A stretch of DNA of 64,000 nt from Bog-473 sp963791455 (GTDB taxonomy: Bacteria; Actinomycetota; Acidimicrobiia; Acidimicrobiales; RAAP-2). A program made the position numbers and the translations under genes. The DNA is taken from positions 124,001 through 188,000 of the forward strand of contig CAWBSM010000005.1 in assembly GCA_963791455.1 (NCBI GenBank), in the 5' to 3' direction. Positions 34,774 through 43,056 of this stretch are shown here, piece by piece; positions within the stretch are counted from its first letter, which is position 1; every line of letters starts with the position of its first letter. The notes below the pieces were generated by a model, which made no database searches, had not been told where the DNA came from, and saw only the letters and a list, made by a program, of their open reading frames with translations.

Positions 34774-35256
34774 TCAGCGCTCGAGCCGGGCGCGCACGGC
34801 GGCCGCCTCGGCCGCCATTTGGGCCGCAGTGATCGAGGGCGTGAGGGACACGTCGAAGGCGTCTGACTCCACGGGGATCCCCGCCCGGGCGTCGTCGTGC
34901 GGTCGTGGCACCAGGTGCACGTGCAGGTGCGGCACGCCGTTCCCGAGGTGGAACCAGTTCATCTTGGCCGGCCGGTAACACTCCTCGATCGCAGCCGCGA
35001 CGAGCGCCACCTCCGCCCAGAAACCGGCCGACTCGTCGGCCGACAATTCCGACGGCTCCGCGACATGCCGTCCCTTCCAGACGACATAGGAATAGCCGGG
35101 TCGCACCGGGTGGCGACCGAGGTAGCCGTCCGCCCACCGACCCTCGAACACGCGCACGCCGTGCGGTGTCTCGTCGGCGCCGCCCTCGCACATCGGGCAG
35201 CCTTCCCCTCGGCGCAGCGCGGCGTAGTTGTCCGCCCATCTGTACGCGTCTTCCAT
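34774..35256 (-). CDS. HIT family protein
   Basis: 160-residue histidine-triad protein, nucleotide hydrolase or transferase superfamily. The triad is HLHVHLVPR (His-x-His-x-His) at about 119-127. An N-terminal CPMCEGG may bind zinc with a later His, as in related HIT proteins. ATG at 35256 is chosen because the protein then starts MEDAYRWADNYAALRRGEG, typical of actinobacterial HIT proteins; the open frame extends 51 codons further without support. Divergent from and slightly separated from the L,D-transpeptidase-like gene, convergent with the reductase. Confidence 0.87.
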   Translation of the reverse strand: MEDAYRWADNYAALRRGEGCPMCEGGADETPHGVRVFEGRWADGYLGRHPVRPGYSYVVWKGRHVAEPSELSADESAGFWAEVALVAAAIEECYRPAKMNWFHLGNGVPHLHVHLVPRPHDDARAGIPVESDAFDVSLTPSITAAQMAAEAAAVRARLER

Positions 35257-35301
35257 GCACCCAGTCTGTCGACCGCAACGTGGTGACGAAGATCGGACTC
35301 G

Positions 35302-35307
35302 TAACCT
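35302..35307 (+). promoter_or_regulatory. -10 hexamer (TAACCT), leaderless, secreted repeat protein
   Basis: 7 nt before the TTG at 35315; supports this start over the upstream ones. Confidence 0.4.
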
Positions 35308-35314
35308 GGGATCC

Positions 35315-36811
35315 TTGCTGTCTCCGACCACCTTCCGCCGGCGGACCATCCTTTTCGCCGTTCTGCTCATCGGCACTCTCGTCGGCGCGCTGTCCGATCC
35401 TCCGGTCACCGCGACCGCCGTGCCCGGTCAGGCGATACGCGCCGTCGCGGTCGCCGCGACACCCGACGGCCAGGGCTACTGGGTCGCGTCGTCGATCGGC
35501 GGCGTCTACCGCTTCGGGACCGCGCGTTCCTATGGGAACATGATCGGGCAACAGCTCAACGCTCCGATCGTGGGCATGGCGGCCACACCCTCAGATGATG
35601 GGTACTGGCTCGTTGCTTCGGACGGAGGCATCTTCAGCTTCGGCGACGCCGGGTTCTGGGGCTCGGCCGGCGCCCTCGAGCTCACTGCTCCGATCGTGGG
35701 CATGGTGGCCACACCGTCGGCGCAGGGGTACTGGCTCGTCGCCGCCGACGGCGGGGTCTTCAGTTACGGCGACGCGCGCTTCTTCGGATCGACCGGGTCC
35801 ATCCGCCTCAACCAGCCCGTGGTGGGGATGGCGGCCACGCCCTCGGGACAGGGGTACTGGCTCGTCGCCGCGGACGGAGGGGTCTTCAGTTACGGCGACG
35901 CGCGCTTCTTCGGGTCGACCGGGTCCATCCACCTCAACCGGCCCGTGGTTGGCATGGCCGCAGCCCCGGCCGGAGGCGGGTACTGGCTCGTCGCGGCGGA
36001 CGGGGGCATCTTCGACTACGGCGACGCCCCCTTCTGGGGCTCGACGGGCGCTCTCCGCCTCGATCAGCCGATCGACGGCATGGCAGCGGCGCCTTCGGCC
36101 GGAGGGTACTGGCTGGTGGCCGCCGACGGTGGAGTCTTCAGCTTCGGCTCGGCCGCCTTCGACGGATCGGCGAACTCGGACATCAACCCACTCCTGGTGG
36201 AGCAGCTGGCCTCGACGGGGGACGCACAGCAGGTGGTTATCGTCGACGCGCCGAGCTCCGCCAGCACGACAGCCACGCTCACCGCCTACGAGAACGACGG
36301 CGGGGGCTGGTACGAGGTCTTCGGGCCGATGGCGGCCGACGACGGCGTCAACGGTTGGCTCCCCGCCTCGAGCCGGACCGAGGGGGACGGCGCCACGCCG
36401 GAAGGCCTCTACGGCATCGGGCTCACCATGTACGGGACCGGTCCGGACCCGGGTACTCAGTTCTCGTACCACCAGCTGGTCTGCGGCGACTGGTGGGACG
36501 AGGACCCAGCCAGCCCCACCTACAACACCTTTCAGCATGTTGACTGCGGGGCCACCCCGCCTTTCGGCGGCGACTCCGAGGCCTTGTGGACCGAGGGCAA
36601 CGCATATCCCTCCTTCGCCGTCGTCGACTTCAACACACCCCCGGCGGGTCCCTACGGTTCAGCCATCTTCTTGCACGCCGAGACCGGCGGCCCCACCGAC
36701 GGCTGCGTCTCCCTCCCCCTCTCGGACCTCGACGCGGTGGTGCGCTGGCTCAACCCCGAGCGGCACCCCGTCATCGCGATGGGGCCCGACAGCGTCATCC
36801 GCTCCTTTTGA
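35315..36811 (+). CDS. Secreted L,D-transpeptidase-like protein with GYWLVAADGG repeats
   Basis: 498 residues. A leader with FRRRTILFAVLLIGTLVGA suggests export. Five and a half tandem units of 42 residues follow (35435-36190), each with the core GYWLVAADGGxFxxGDAxFxGS, predicted to be a beta-rich repeat, common in Acidimicrobiia. The C-terminal 190 residues contain IFLHAETGGPTDGCVSLP, the His...Gly-Cys-Val/Ser pattern of YkuD L,D-transpeptidases that cross-link peptidoglycan or attach proteins. The start is uncertain: TTG at 35315 lies 7 nt after TAACCT, a leaderless arrangement; the open frame begins at 35228 inside the HIT gene. Confidence 0.8.
   Translation: MLSPTTFRRRTILFAVLLIGTLVGALSDPPVTATAVPGQAIRAVAVAATPDGQGYWVASSIGGVYRFGTARSYGNMIGQQLNAPIVGMAATPSDDGYWLVASDGGIFSFGDAGFWGSAGALELTAPIVGMVATPSAQGYWLVAADGGVFSYGDARFFGSTGSIRLNQPVVGMAATPSGQGYWLVAADGGVFSYGDARFFGSTGSIHLNRPVVGMAAAPAGGGYWLVAADGGIFDYGDAPFWGSTGALRLDQPIDGMAAAPSAGGYWLVAADGGVFSFGSAAFDGSANSDINPLLVEQLASTGDAQQVVIVDAPSSASTTATLTAYENDGGGWYEVFGPMAADDGVNGWLPASSRTEGDGATPEGLYGIGLTMYGTGPDPGTQFSYHQLVCGDWWDEDPASPTYNTFQHVDCGATPPFGGDSEALWTEGNAYPSFAVVDFNTPPAGPYGSAIFLHAETGGPTDGCVSLPLSDLDAVVRWLNPERHPVIAMGPDSVIRSF
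35435..36190 (+). repeat. Tandem 126-bp (42-aa) coding repeats
   Basis: Five units start at 35561, 35687, 35813, 35939 and 36065, each exactly 126 bp, with a diverged unit before them. The two middle units are nearly identical at DNA level, suggesting recent duplication. Confidence 0.9.
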
Positions 36812-36862
36812 GCGGGAGGTCGCGCCAGGTTGCCCGCCCGCCGTGGCAGGCCCCGGGCCCGG

Positions 36863-38167
36863 TCAGCCAGCCCCGTCGCTCACCTCGGCCGCGGCCTGCC
36901 CAGCGGCCTCGACAACGCGGGCCAGCACGGCGTCGTCGTGAGCGAGCCCCGGGAACATGATCTCGTAGGGGCCGGGGGCGAGTGCCACACCGCGCCGCAG
37001 CATCGCGTGGAAGAACTGGCGGTACGTGCCGTTGCCCGCCAGGATGCGGGCTCCCTCGTAGTCGGTGGGTGGCGCGATCGGCGCCGTGTTCCCGGGGGCC
37101 ACGAAGAGGCCGACCAGCGGCCCGACCGCCGGCACGGCGACGGCCAAGCCGCCCGAAGCCAGCGCCGACTCCAGATCCTTGGCGAAGACGGCGGCACGGG
37201 CGCTCAGCTCCTCGTAGTCCGCCGGTCCCACCTCGCGCAGCACGGCCAGCCCCGCGGCGGTGGCGAGCGGGTTCCCCGACAGGGTGCCCGCCTGGTACAC
37301 CGGGCCGGCCGGCGCCAGCCGGGCCATCAGGTCACGTCGTCCGCCGAAGGCGCCGACCGGCAGCCCGCCGCCGATCACCTTGCCGAAGCACCAAAGGTCG
37401 GGCAAAACGCCGGAACGTCCGGTCGCTCCGGCCTCGCCAAGGCGGAAGCCGGTGATGACCTCGTCGAAGACGAGAAGCGCCCCGGTGGCGTCACAGGCCG
37501 CGCGCAGTCCTTCGAGGAAACCCGGCACGGGAGCAACCAGATTCATGTTGGCCGCGACCGGCTCGACGATGACACCGGCGACGTGCTCGTCGAGGGCCGG
37601 CACCATGTTGTAGGGGACGACCTCGGTGTCGGCCACCGCGCCCGCCGAAACGCCGACCGAGCCCGGCAAGCCGAGCATGGCCACGCCGCTGCCGCCACCG
37701 GCCAGCAAGCCGTCGGAATGCCCGTGGTAGCAGCCGTCGAACTTGACCACGCGGTCGCGCCCGGTCGCAGCACGAACGAGGCGTACCGCGCTCATGGCCG
37801 CCTCCGTCCCCGACGAGACCAGCCGCACCTGCTCGCAACCGGGCACCCGGGCGCAGATCGCCTCGGCCAGGAGGACCTCACCGGGCGTCGGCGCGCCGAA
37901 CGTGGTCCCGCGCGCCGCGGCCTGCGTGATCGCCTGGATGACCGCCGGGTGTGCGTGGCCAAGCAGCACCGCGCCGTAGGACTGGACGAGGTCGACGTAG
38001 CGGTTTCCCTCGGCGTCGGTCACATAGGCGCCGTGCCCCGAGACGATGGTGTAGGGCGTGCCGCCCACCGAGGCGAACGAGCGGACGGGCGAGTCCACCC
38101 CGCCCGGAATGACCCGCTGGGCCCGGGCGAACCACTCGGCGTTCGACGCCGGAGGCGGGTCAGTCAC
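36863..38167 (-). CDS. hemL: Glutamate-1-semialdehyde 2,1-aminomutase
   Basis: PLP enzyme converting glutamate-1-semialdehyde to 5-aminolevulinate, the second step of the C5 route. 434 residues. Motifs: PGGVDSPVRSFASVGG, SSGTEAAMSAVRLVRAATGR, KFDGCYHGHSDGLL, LVFDEVITGFRLG (PLP Asp) and CFGKVIGGGLPVGAFGG with the Schiff-base Lys. GTG at 38167 overlaps the hemB 3' end by 8 bp, so it is probably cotranscribed. Converges with the secreted repeat protein. Confidence 0.97.
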   Translation of the reverse strand: MTDPPPASNAEWFARAQRVIPGGVDSPVRSFASVGGTPYTIVSGHGAYVTDAEGNRYVDLVQSYGAVLLGHAHPAVIQAITQAAARGTTFGAPTPGEVLLAEAICARVPGCEQVRLVSSGTEAAMSAVRLVRAATGRDRVVKFDGCYHGHSDGLLAGGGSGVAMLGLPGSVGVSAGAVADTEVVPYNMVPALDEHVAGVIVEPVAANMNLVAPVPGFLEGLRAACDATGALLVFDEVITGFRLGEAGATGRSGVLPDLWCFGKVIGGGLPVGAFGGRRDLMARLAPAGPVYQAGTLSGNPLATAAGLAVLREVGPADYEELSARAAVFAKDLESALASGGLAVAVPAVGPLVGLFVAPGNTAPIAPPTDYEGARILAGNGTYRQFFHAMLRRGVALAPGPYEIMFPGLAHDDAVLARVVEAAGQAAAEVSDGAG

Positions 38168-39176
38168 CGAGCGCCTCGGCCACCTCTGCCGCGAAATAGG
38201 TGAGGATGAAGTCGGCGCCGGCCCGCTTGAGGACGGTCAGCTGCTCCACGGCCACCGCCGGCCCGTCGATCCATCCGGCCGCAGCGGCGGCCTTGACCAT
38301 GGCGAACTCGCCGCTCACGTGGTAGGCGGCCAGCGGGACCGGCACGCGGGGGCGGGCGAGGGCGAGCACGTCGAGGGAGGTCATGGCGGGCTTGACCATG
38401 ATCATGTCGGCGCCCTCGCTCAGGTCGAGGTCGATCTCGGCCAATGCCTCGCGCCCGTTGCGCGGGTCCTGTTGGTAGGCCCGGCGGTCGCCCCCCCCGG
38501 CGATGGTGACGTCGACAGCGTCGCGGAAGGGGCCGTAGAGGGCGGAGGCGTATTTCGACGCGTAGGCCAAGATGGCGACCTGGTCGTGGCCGCCGCCGTC
38601 CAACGAGGCACGGATCGCGGCGACCTGGCCGTCCATCATCCCGCTCGGGGCGACCACGTCGACGCCCGAGTCGGCCTGGGCCAGCGCGATGCGCTGGTAC
38701 GCCTCGAGTGTCGGGTCGTTGAGCACTTCGCCCGACGGCCCGAGCACCCCGCAGTGACCGTGGTCCGTGTACTCGTCGAGGCAGAGGTCTGCCATCAGGA
38801 CCAGCTCGTCGCCGACCGCGTCGCGCACGGCGCGCAGTGCGACCTGTACCACGCCCTCGGGGTCCCAGGCGCCGCTGCCCAGCGCGTCCTTGCGGGCCGG
38901 TACCCCGAACAGGATGGCCCCGGGGATGCCGAGCGAGACCAGCCGCTTGGCCTCGACCACGAGGGAGTCGACCGTGTGCTGCACCTCGCCGGGCATCGAC
39001 GCGATGGGGATCGGCGCGTCGATGCCCTCCCGCACGAAGAGCGGGGCCACGAGGTCGTCCACCCCGAGTCGCGTCTCGGCGACCAGGCGCCGGAGCACCG
39101 GGGTGCGGCGCAGCCGACGGAGCCGCCGCGTGACGAAAGGTCCCGAGTCCAGCGTGCGCGCCGCGGCGTCGGCCAT
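38160..39176 (-). CDS. hemB: Delta-aminolevulinic acid dehydratase (porphobilinogen synthase)
   Basis: Condenses two 5-aminolevulinates to porphobilinogen. 338 residues. Schiff-base lysines are in AYASKYASALYGPFRDA and MIMVKPAMTSLD; the metal/allosteric region reads LMADLCLDEYTDHGHCGVLG, where Cys and His may bind Zn. The ATG at 39176 is preferred to the in-frame GTG at 39182 because TAGGCT (39184-39189) lies 7 nt upstream; that hexamer contains the cobA-hemD stop codon. So hemB can be transcribed from its own leaderless promoter as well as from upstream. Confidence 0.95.
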   Translation of the reverse strand: MADAAARTLDSGPFVTRRLRRLRRTPVLRRLVAETRLGVDDLVAPLFVREGIDAPIPIASMPGEVQHTVDSLVVEAKRLVSLGIPGAILFGVPARKDALGSGAWDPEGVVQVALRAVRDAVGDELVLMADLCLDEYTDHGHCGVLGPSGEVLNDPTLEAYQRIALAQADSGVDVVAPSGMMDGQVAAIRASLDGGGHDQVAILAYASKYASALYGPFRDAVDVTIAGGGDRRAYQQDPRNGREALAEIDLDLSEGADMIMVKPAMTSLDVLALARPRVPVPLAAYHVSGEFAMVKAAAAAGWIDGPAVAVEQLTVLKRAGADFILTYFAAEVAEALGD

Positions 39177-39183
39177 GGCCACA

Positions 39184-39189
39184 AGCCTA
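39184..39189 (-). promoter_or_regulatory. -10 hexamer (TAGGCT) for hemB, overlapping the cobA-hemD stop
   Basis: TAG of the hexamer is the upstream gene's stop codon; 7 nt to ATG 39176. Confidence 0.45.
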
Positions 39190-40710
39190 CGGGGCGTGGT
39201 CGTGGCCGGGTCCGAAGCGGTCGATCAGTTCGGCGACGATGCCTGAGGCGGACGACCCCCAGGCCTCGTGCACCCCCTCGAGCCCGGCGGCCCGCGCCGC
39301 CGCGGCGGTCGTGGAGCCGATGCAGACCACGTGCCCCGGGGCTCGCACCGCGGCGCCCTCGGGTGTACGCAGCGCCACGAACGCCTCCACTGAGGAAGTC
39401 GCGGAAAGCGTGAGTGCGTCCGCCTCCGCAACGCGAGCCAGCAAAGCGGGGTCCAGAACCGAGAGGAGCACTGTGCGGTAGGCCTCGACGCGGTTGACCC
39501 GCCACCCCTTCTCGCCGAGCCCCACGACGATGGTGTCGGGCGCGCGATCGGCGCAGGGGAAGAGGACGCGGTCGCTGCGACCGGGCTCGGGGGCGGGGAA
39601 CACCTCAACGAGCGCCCGCGCGCTGTGCTCGGCCGGCACGAGGTCGGGCTCGACGCCGGCGCTGCGTAGGGCGTCGGCGGTGGCCGGGCCGACGACAGCC
39701 ACCAACACGCTCCCGAGGGCCCGCGCGTCGCGCAGCGCGCCCATGAAGCGCTCAACCGCGTTGACCGACGTGAGCACGACCCAGCGATGGTCGCCTACCT
39801 CCGCCGCCGCCGCCCGCAACGCATCGCCACCGTCGGAAGCATCGACCTGGCGCGTCAAGGGGAGCTCCAGCGCGCTTGCCCCGGCCCGCTCGAGACGATC
39901 GACGAGGCCCCGGGCGCGCTGGCCCGAGCGCGTCACCACCACCGTGCGCCCGGCCAAGGGCCCTTCGGCCCGTCCGAGCTCCGTGTCGGCGCCGAGCGCG
40001 GCAACCGGGCCGACGACGATCACCGCCGGGGGCCCGAGGTCGACCCCCTCCAGGCCGGCCAGGGTGGTGCGCACCACTCGCTGGGAAGGCGTCGTTCCAT
40101 TCGCAATGACGGCGACCGGCGTGTCGGGCGCCCGCCCTGCGTCCACCAACGCATCGGCGATGGCCGCCCGCGTGGTCACTCCCATGAGGATCACCAGCGT
40201 CCCGCCGGCCTGTGCCAGCGCCCCCCAGTCGGGTCCGCCGCCCTCGCCGACCACGCCGGCCTCGCCGACGCGACCCGTCACCACGGTGACCGACGAGGCC
40301 AGGCCCCGTTGGGTGACAGGGATGCCGACCGCGGCGGGGACGCCAAAAGCAGAGGTGACGCCGGGGACGACCTCCCAGGGGATGCCGGCCTCCGCCAGCA
40401 CCTCGATCTCCTCGCCCCCCCGGCCGAAGAGGAACGGATCCCCCCCCTTGAGCCGCACCACGACCGCAGACTCCCGCCCGTGCTCGACGAGCAAGCGGTC
40501 GATCTCGCCCTGTCGCCCGGCGCCTCCGTCCGGCGTGTCAGGGTCCTTGCCGACATCGATCAGCCGCGCCGTCGGAGGCACCAGGTCCAGGACCGCAGTG
40601 CTCACGAGGCGGTCGTGCAGCACAACGTCGGCCCTGGCCAGCAGTTGCGCCCCGCGGCGGGTGAGGAGCCCGGGGTCACCGGGCCCGGCCCCCACCAGAT
40701 AGACGGTCAC
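39187..40710 (-). CDS. cobA: Fused uroporphyrinogen-III C-methyltransferase / uroporphyrinogen-III synthase
   Basis: 507-residue bifunctional protein. Residues 1-245 are a SAM-dependent CobA/SUMT domain (VYLVGAGPGDPGLLTRRGA, VVRLKGGDPFLFGRGGEE, PVTQRG) that makes precorrin-2 toward siroheme or cobalamin; residues 255-507 are a HemD domain (TVVVTRSGQRARGLVDRL, VVLTSVNAVERFM) that cyclises hydroxymethylbilane to uroporphyrinogen III. The fusion places the branch-point enzymes in one chain, known in several actinobacteria. GTG at 40710 overlaps the hemC stop (GTGA). It ends at TAG 39187-39189, inside the hemB -10. Confidence 0.95.
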   Translation of the reverse strand: MTVYLVGAGPGDPGLLTRRGAQLLARADVVLHDRLVSTAVLDLVPPTARLIDVGKDPDTPDGGAGRQGEIDRLLVEHGRESAVVVRLKGGDPFLFGRGGEEIEVLAEAGIPWEVVPGVTSAFGVPAAVGIPVTQRGLASSVTVVTGRVGEAGVVGEGGGPDWGALAQAGGTLVILMGVTTRAAIADALVDAGRAPDTPVAVIANGTTPSQRVVRTTLAGLEGVDLGPPAVIVVGPVAALGADTELGRAEGPLAGRTVVVTRSGQRARGLVDRLERAGASALELPLTRQVDASDGGDALRAAAAEVGDHRWVVLTSVNAVERFMGALRDARALGSVLVAVVGPATADALRSAGVEPDLVPAEHSARALVEVFPAPEPGRSDRVLFPCADRAPDTIVVGLGEKGWRVNRVEAYRTVLLSVLDPALLARVAEADALTLSATSSVEAFVALRTPEGAAVRAPGHVVCIGSTTAAAARAAGLEGVHEAWGSSASGIVAELIDRFGPGHDHAP

Positions 40711-41651
40711 GGCGGCACTTCCCCGACCACCGGGCTTCGGGGGACATCGAAGCCTTCGACGGCCGCCCCGCCCCCCGCCAGCAGTGCCCGCGCCAGCGCG
40801 GCCCCCAGCACTTCGGGGTCCTCGCCGCCGCGCGTCATGCGGATCACCGTATGACCGTCGGTGCTGGCCACCAGGCCCGAGATGCGCAGCGTCGCGTCGC
40901 CCCGGTCCGTCGTCTCGGCGTACGCTCCGACCGGCACCGTGCAGCTCCCGCCGAGGGTCGCCAGCACCGCCCGTTCGGCGCGTACGGCACGGTGAGTCGG
41001 CTCGTGGTCGATCGCGGCCAGGGTCCGGCGGGTGCCGTCGTCGCCGGCACGGCACTGCACGCCGATGACGCCCTGCCCGGCCTGGGGTAGGAGGTCGACC
41101 GGATCGAGCACGTCGCTCAGCCGACTGGCCCACCCCAGGCGCTCCATGGCGGCGACGGCGACCACGACCGCGGACACACCTCCGCTCTCCCCGATCGCAA
41201 CGCGGCGGCCCATGTTGCCCCGTAGCTGGGTGAAGACGAGGTCGGGCCGGAGATAGGCCAGCTGCGCGCGACGCCGGGCCGAACCTGTGGCGACGAGGGC
41301 GCCCGGCGGAAGGGCGGCCAGCGTGCATCCGACGAGGCCGTCTCGGGCGTCGGCGCGCGGCAGCACCGCCCCGAGGACGAGGTGGGGCGCCATGGTCGAA
41401 GGCATGTCCTTGGCCGAGTGCACGGCGGCGTCGGCCCTCCCGTCGGCCACGGCCGCCTCCACTTCGGCCACGAAGACCCCCTGGCCACCGATCTGGTCGA
41501 GGGGGACCGACGCGTCTCGGTCACCGCGCGTGCGGACGACGACCGGCTCGACCTCGAGGCCGGGGTGGGCCCGGCGCAGGCAGTCGGAGACCATCTCGGT
41601 CTGGCGCAGGGCGAGGGGCGAGCCGCGCGTGGCCAGGCGGAAGGTTCCCAT
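40707..41651 (-). CDS. hemC: Porphobilinogen deaminase (hydroxymethylbilane synthase)
   Basis: Polymerises four porphobilinogens to hydroxymethylbilane. 314 residues. The dipyrromethane-cofactor Cys is in LGGSCTVPVGAYA; other motifs are LATRGSPLALRQTEMV, TRGDRD, VHSAKDMPS and ATGSARRRAQL. The ATG at 41651 is 42 nt after hemA; GATAGT 6 nt upstream is a weak leaderless -10. The stop overlaps cobA-hemD. Confidence 0.97.
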   Translation of the reverse strand: MGTFRLATRGSPLALRQTEMVSDCLRRAHPGLEVEPVVVRTRGDRDASVPLDQIGGQGVFVAEVEAAVADGRADAAVHSAKDMPSTMAPHLVLGAVLPRADARDGLVGCTLAALPPGALVATGSARRRAQLAYLRPDLVFTQLRGNMGRRVAIGESGGVSAVVVAVAAMERLGWASRLSDVLDPVDLLPQAGQGVIGVQCRAGDDGTRRTLAAIDHEPTHRAVRAERAVLATLGGSCTVPVGAYAETTDRGDATLRISGLVASTDGHTVIRMTRGGEDPEVLGAALARALLAGGGAAVEGFDVPRSPVVGEVPP

Positions 41652-41693
41652 GGCCCGACTATCCCACGGCCGCGACGACCGTCACGACGCCGC

Positions 41694-42968
41694 CTACAGG
41701 TCGAAGAGGATCCGCAGCGCCTCGACGAGGCGCTCGCCTCGGGGCGTCCCCGCCGTCTCCTTCAAGAGCATCGTGGGCTCATGCAGCATCTTGGAGAGGG
41801 CGGCCTTTGTCGCCGCGTCCACCTGGTCCCACTCCTCCTGGGTGAGGTCGGCCAGTTGCGCCCGGCGCCGCTCGAGCTCGGCCTCGCGGAGGGACTCCAG
41901 GCGCGCCCGCAGCGACGAGATGATCGGCGCGGCGCCGCGTTGACGGCTGGCGGTACGGAAGCGCTCCACCTCGGTCGCGACGATGGCGCGCGCCGCCACC
42001 GATTCCTTCTCGCGATCTCCGAGGGCCCGGGCGACCGAGGCGCTCAATCGGTCCATGTCGAGAACCTCGACGCCGGCCAACACGGCCACGGCCGGGTCGA
42101 CATTGCGCGGGACCCCGAGGTCGATCACGAGCAAAGGACCGGTCACCGCGGCGAAATCCCCCGCGTGCAACACGTGGGATTCGGCGGCCACCGCGCTCAA
42201 GACGAGGTCGGCGTCGGCGAGCTCCGCGGAGATGCTCTCGAGCGGTGCCGCCCGCATCCCGAACGGACCGCAGGCGGCGTCGCCCACCAGATCGTGCGCC
42301 CGCGCCGCGGAGCGGTTGACAACAACGACACTCTGGGGGGCGTCGTCGGCCGGGATGTCCGAAAGGGCCCGGCACACGCCGAGGCCCATCTCGCCGGCGC
42401 CGACCACCACCACCCGCGCACCGCGCAGCCCCGTGAGGTCCTCGCCGCGGGCCACGGTCACCGCGGCATACGCGAAGGAGGTCGTGCCCTTGGAGATGCC
42501 GGTCTCGGTCCGGACCCGCTTACCCGTCTGCAGGGCGTGGCGGAAGAGCGCCGAGAGCACCGGGCCGCATGTCCCCTCCTCCTGGGCCCGCTCGAAGGCA
42601 CGGCGGACCTGTCCCACCACCTCGGTCTCACCGGTCACCATCGACTCGAGTCCCGACGTCACCGAGAACACGTGCGAGGTCACGTCGTCGTCGAAGCGGA
42701 TGGTGGCGTGGGCCGACAGCTCCTCCACGGACAGGCCCGACTGCTCGGCGAGGACGTCGTAGATCTCCGCCACGGCGTCGTGGAAGCGGTCCACCACCGC
42801 GTAGACCTCCGTCCGCAGGCAGGTCGAGAGCACCACCGTCTCCTCTACGTTGCGACAGCGACGCAACGCACCGAGCGTCTTGTGCAATTCGCCGTCGGCA
42901 ATGGCGGTCGCTTCGAGCAGCGGCAGCGGGGCCTGCGTGTGGTGGAGCCCAACGACGACGACGGACAC
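41694..42968 (-). CDS. hemA: Glutamyl-tRNA reductase
   Basis: First enzyme of the C5 heme pathway; reduces glutamyl-tRNA to glutamate-1-semialdehyde with NADPH. 424 residues. The catalytic Cys50 is present but the usual STCNRTE motif reads STCLRTE, with Leu51 in place of Asn. GLESMVTGETEVVGQVRRAF and the NADPH fold VVVVGAGEMGLGVCRAL are standard; a C-terminal dimerisation helix is present. GTG at 42968 has AGGAGGG (42975-42981) 6 nt upstream. A palindrome CACAATTGTG (42991-43000) lies just before the ribosome site. Downstream of rex as in Streptomyces. Confidence 0.95.
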   Translation of the reverse strand: MSVVVVGLHHTQAPLPLLEATAIADGELHKTLGALRRCRNVEETVVLSTCLRTEVYAVVDRFHDAVAEIYDVLAEQSGLSVEELSAHATIRFDDDVTSHVFSVTSGLESMVTGETEVVGQVRRAFERAQEEGTCGPVLSALFRHALQTGKRVRTETGISKGTTSFAYAAVTVARGEDLTGLRGARVVVVGAGEMGLGVCRALSDIPADDAPQSVVVVNRSAARAHDLVGDAACGPFGMRAAPLESISAELADADLVLSAVAAESHVLHAGDFAAVTGPLLVIDLGVPRNVDPAVAVLAGVEVLDMDRLSASVARALGDREKESVAARAIVATEVERFRTASRQRGAAPIISSLRARLESLREAELERRRAQLADLTQEEWDQVDAATKAALSKMLHEPTMLLKETAGTPRGERLVEALRILFDL

Positions 42969-42974
42969 TCGGTT

Positions 42975-42981
42975 CCCTCCT
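42975..42981 (-). promoter_or_regulatory. Ribosome binding site AGGAGGG of hemA
   Basis: 6 nt before GTG 42968; supports GTG over internal starts. Confidence 0.6.
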
Positions 42982-42990
42982 GGGTCGGGT

Positions 42991-43000
42991 CACAATTGTG
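42991..43000 (-). promoter_or_regulatory. CACAATTGTG palindrome upstream of hemA
   Basis: Perfect 10-bp palindrome in AT-rich context within a GC-rich gene group, between rex and hemA. Its half-sites face outward, not the TTGTGA-n-TCACAA of known Rex sites, so the binder is unknown. May overlap a -10 (CACAAT). Confidence 0.4.
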
Positions 43001-43056
43001 CCTGTCCCACCCCACAGCCTGCCAGTCGCGGCGGGCGGACCGTCCGCCGCCGTTCG

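Noticed and set aside
35561..36190. Regular 126-bp repeats considered as a CRISPR-like array
   Set aside because: Repeats are contiguous, coding and without spacers.
36853..36862. CCGGGCCCGG palindrome between convergent genes
   Set aside because: No loop and no U-tract; a chance GC palindrome is likely in this composition.
42991..43000. CACAATTGTG as a canonical Rex operator
   Set aside because: Half-sites are in the reverse order to the TTGTGA...TCACAA consensus; kept only as an unassigned palindrome.
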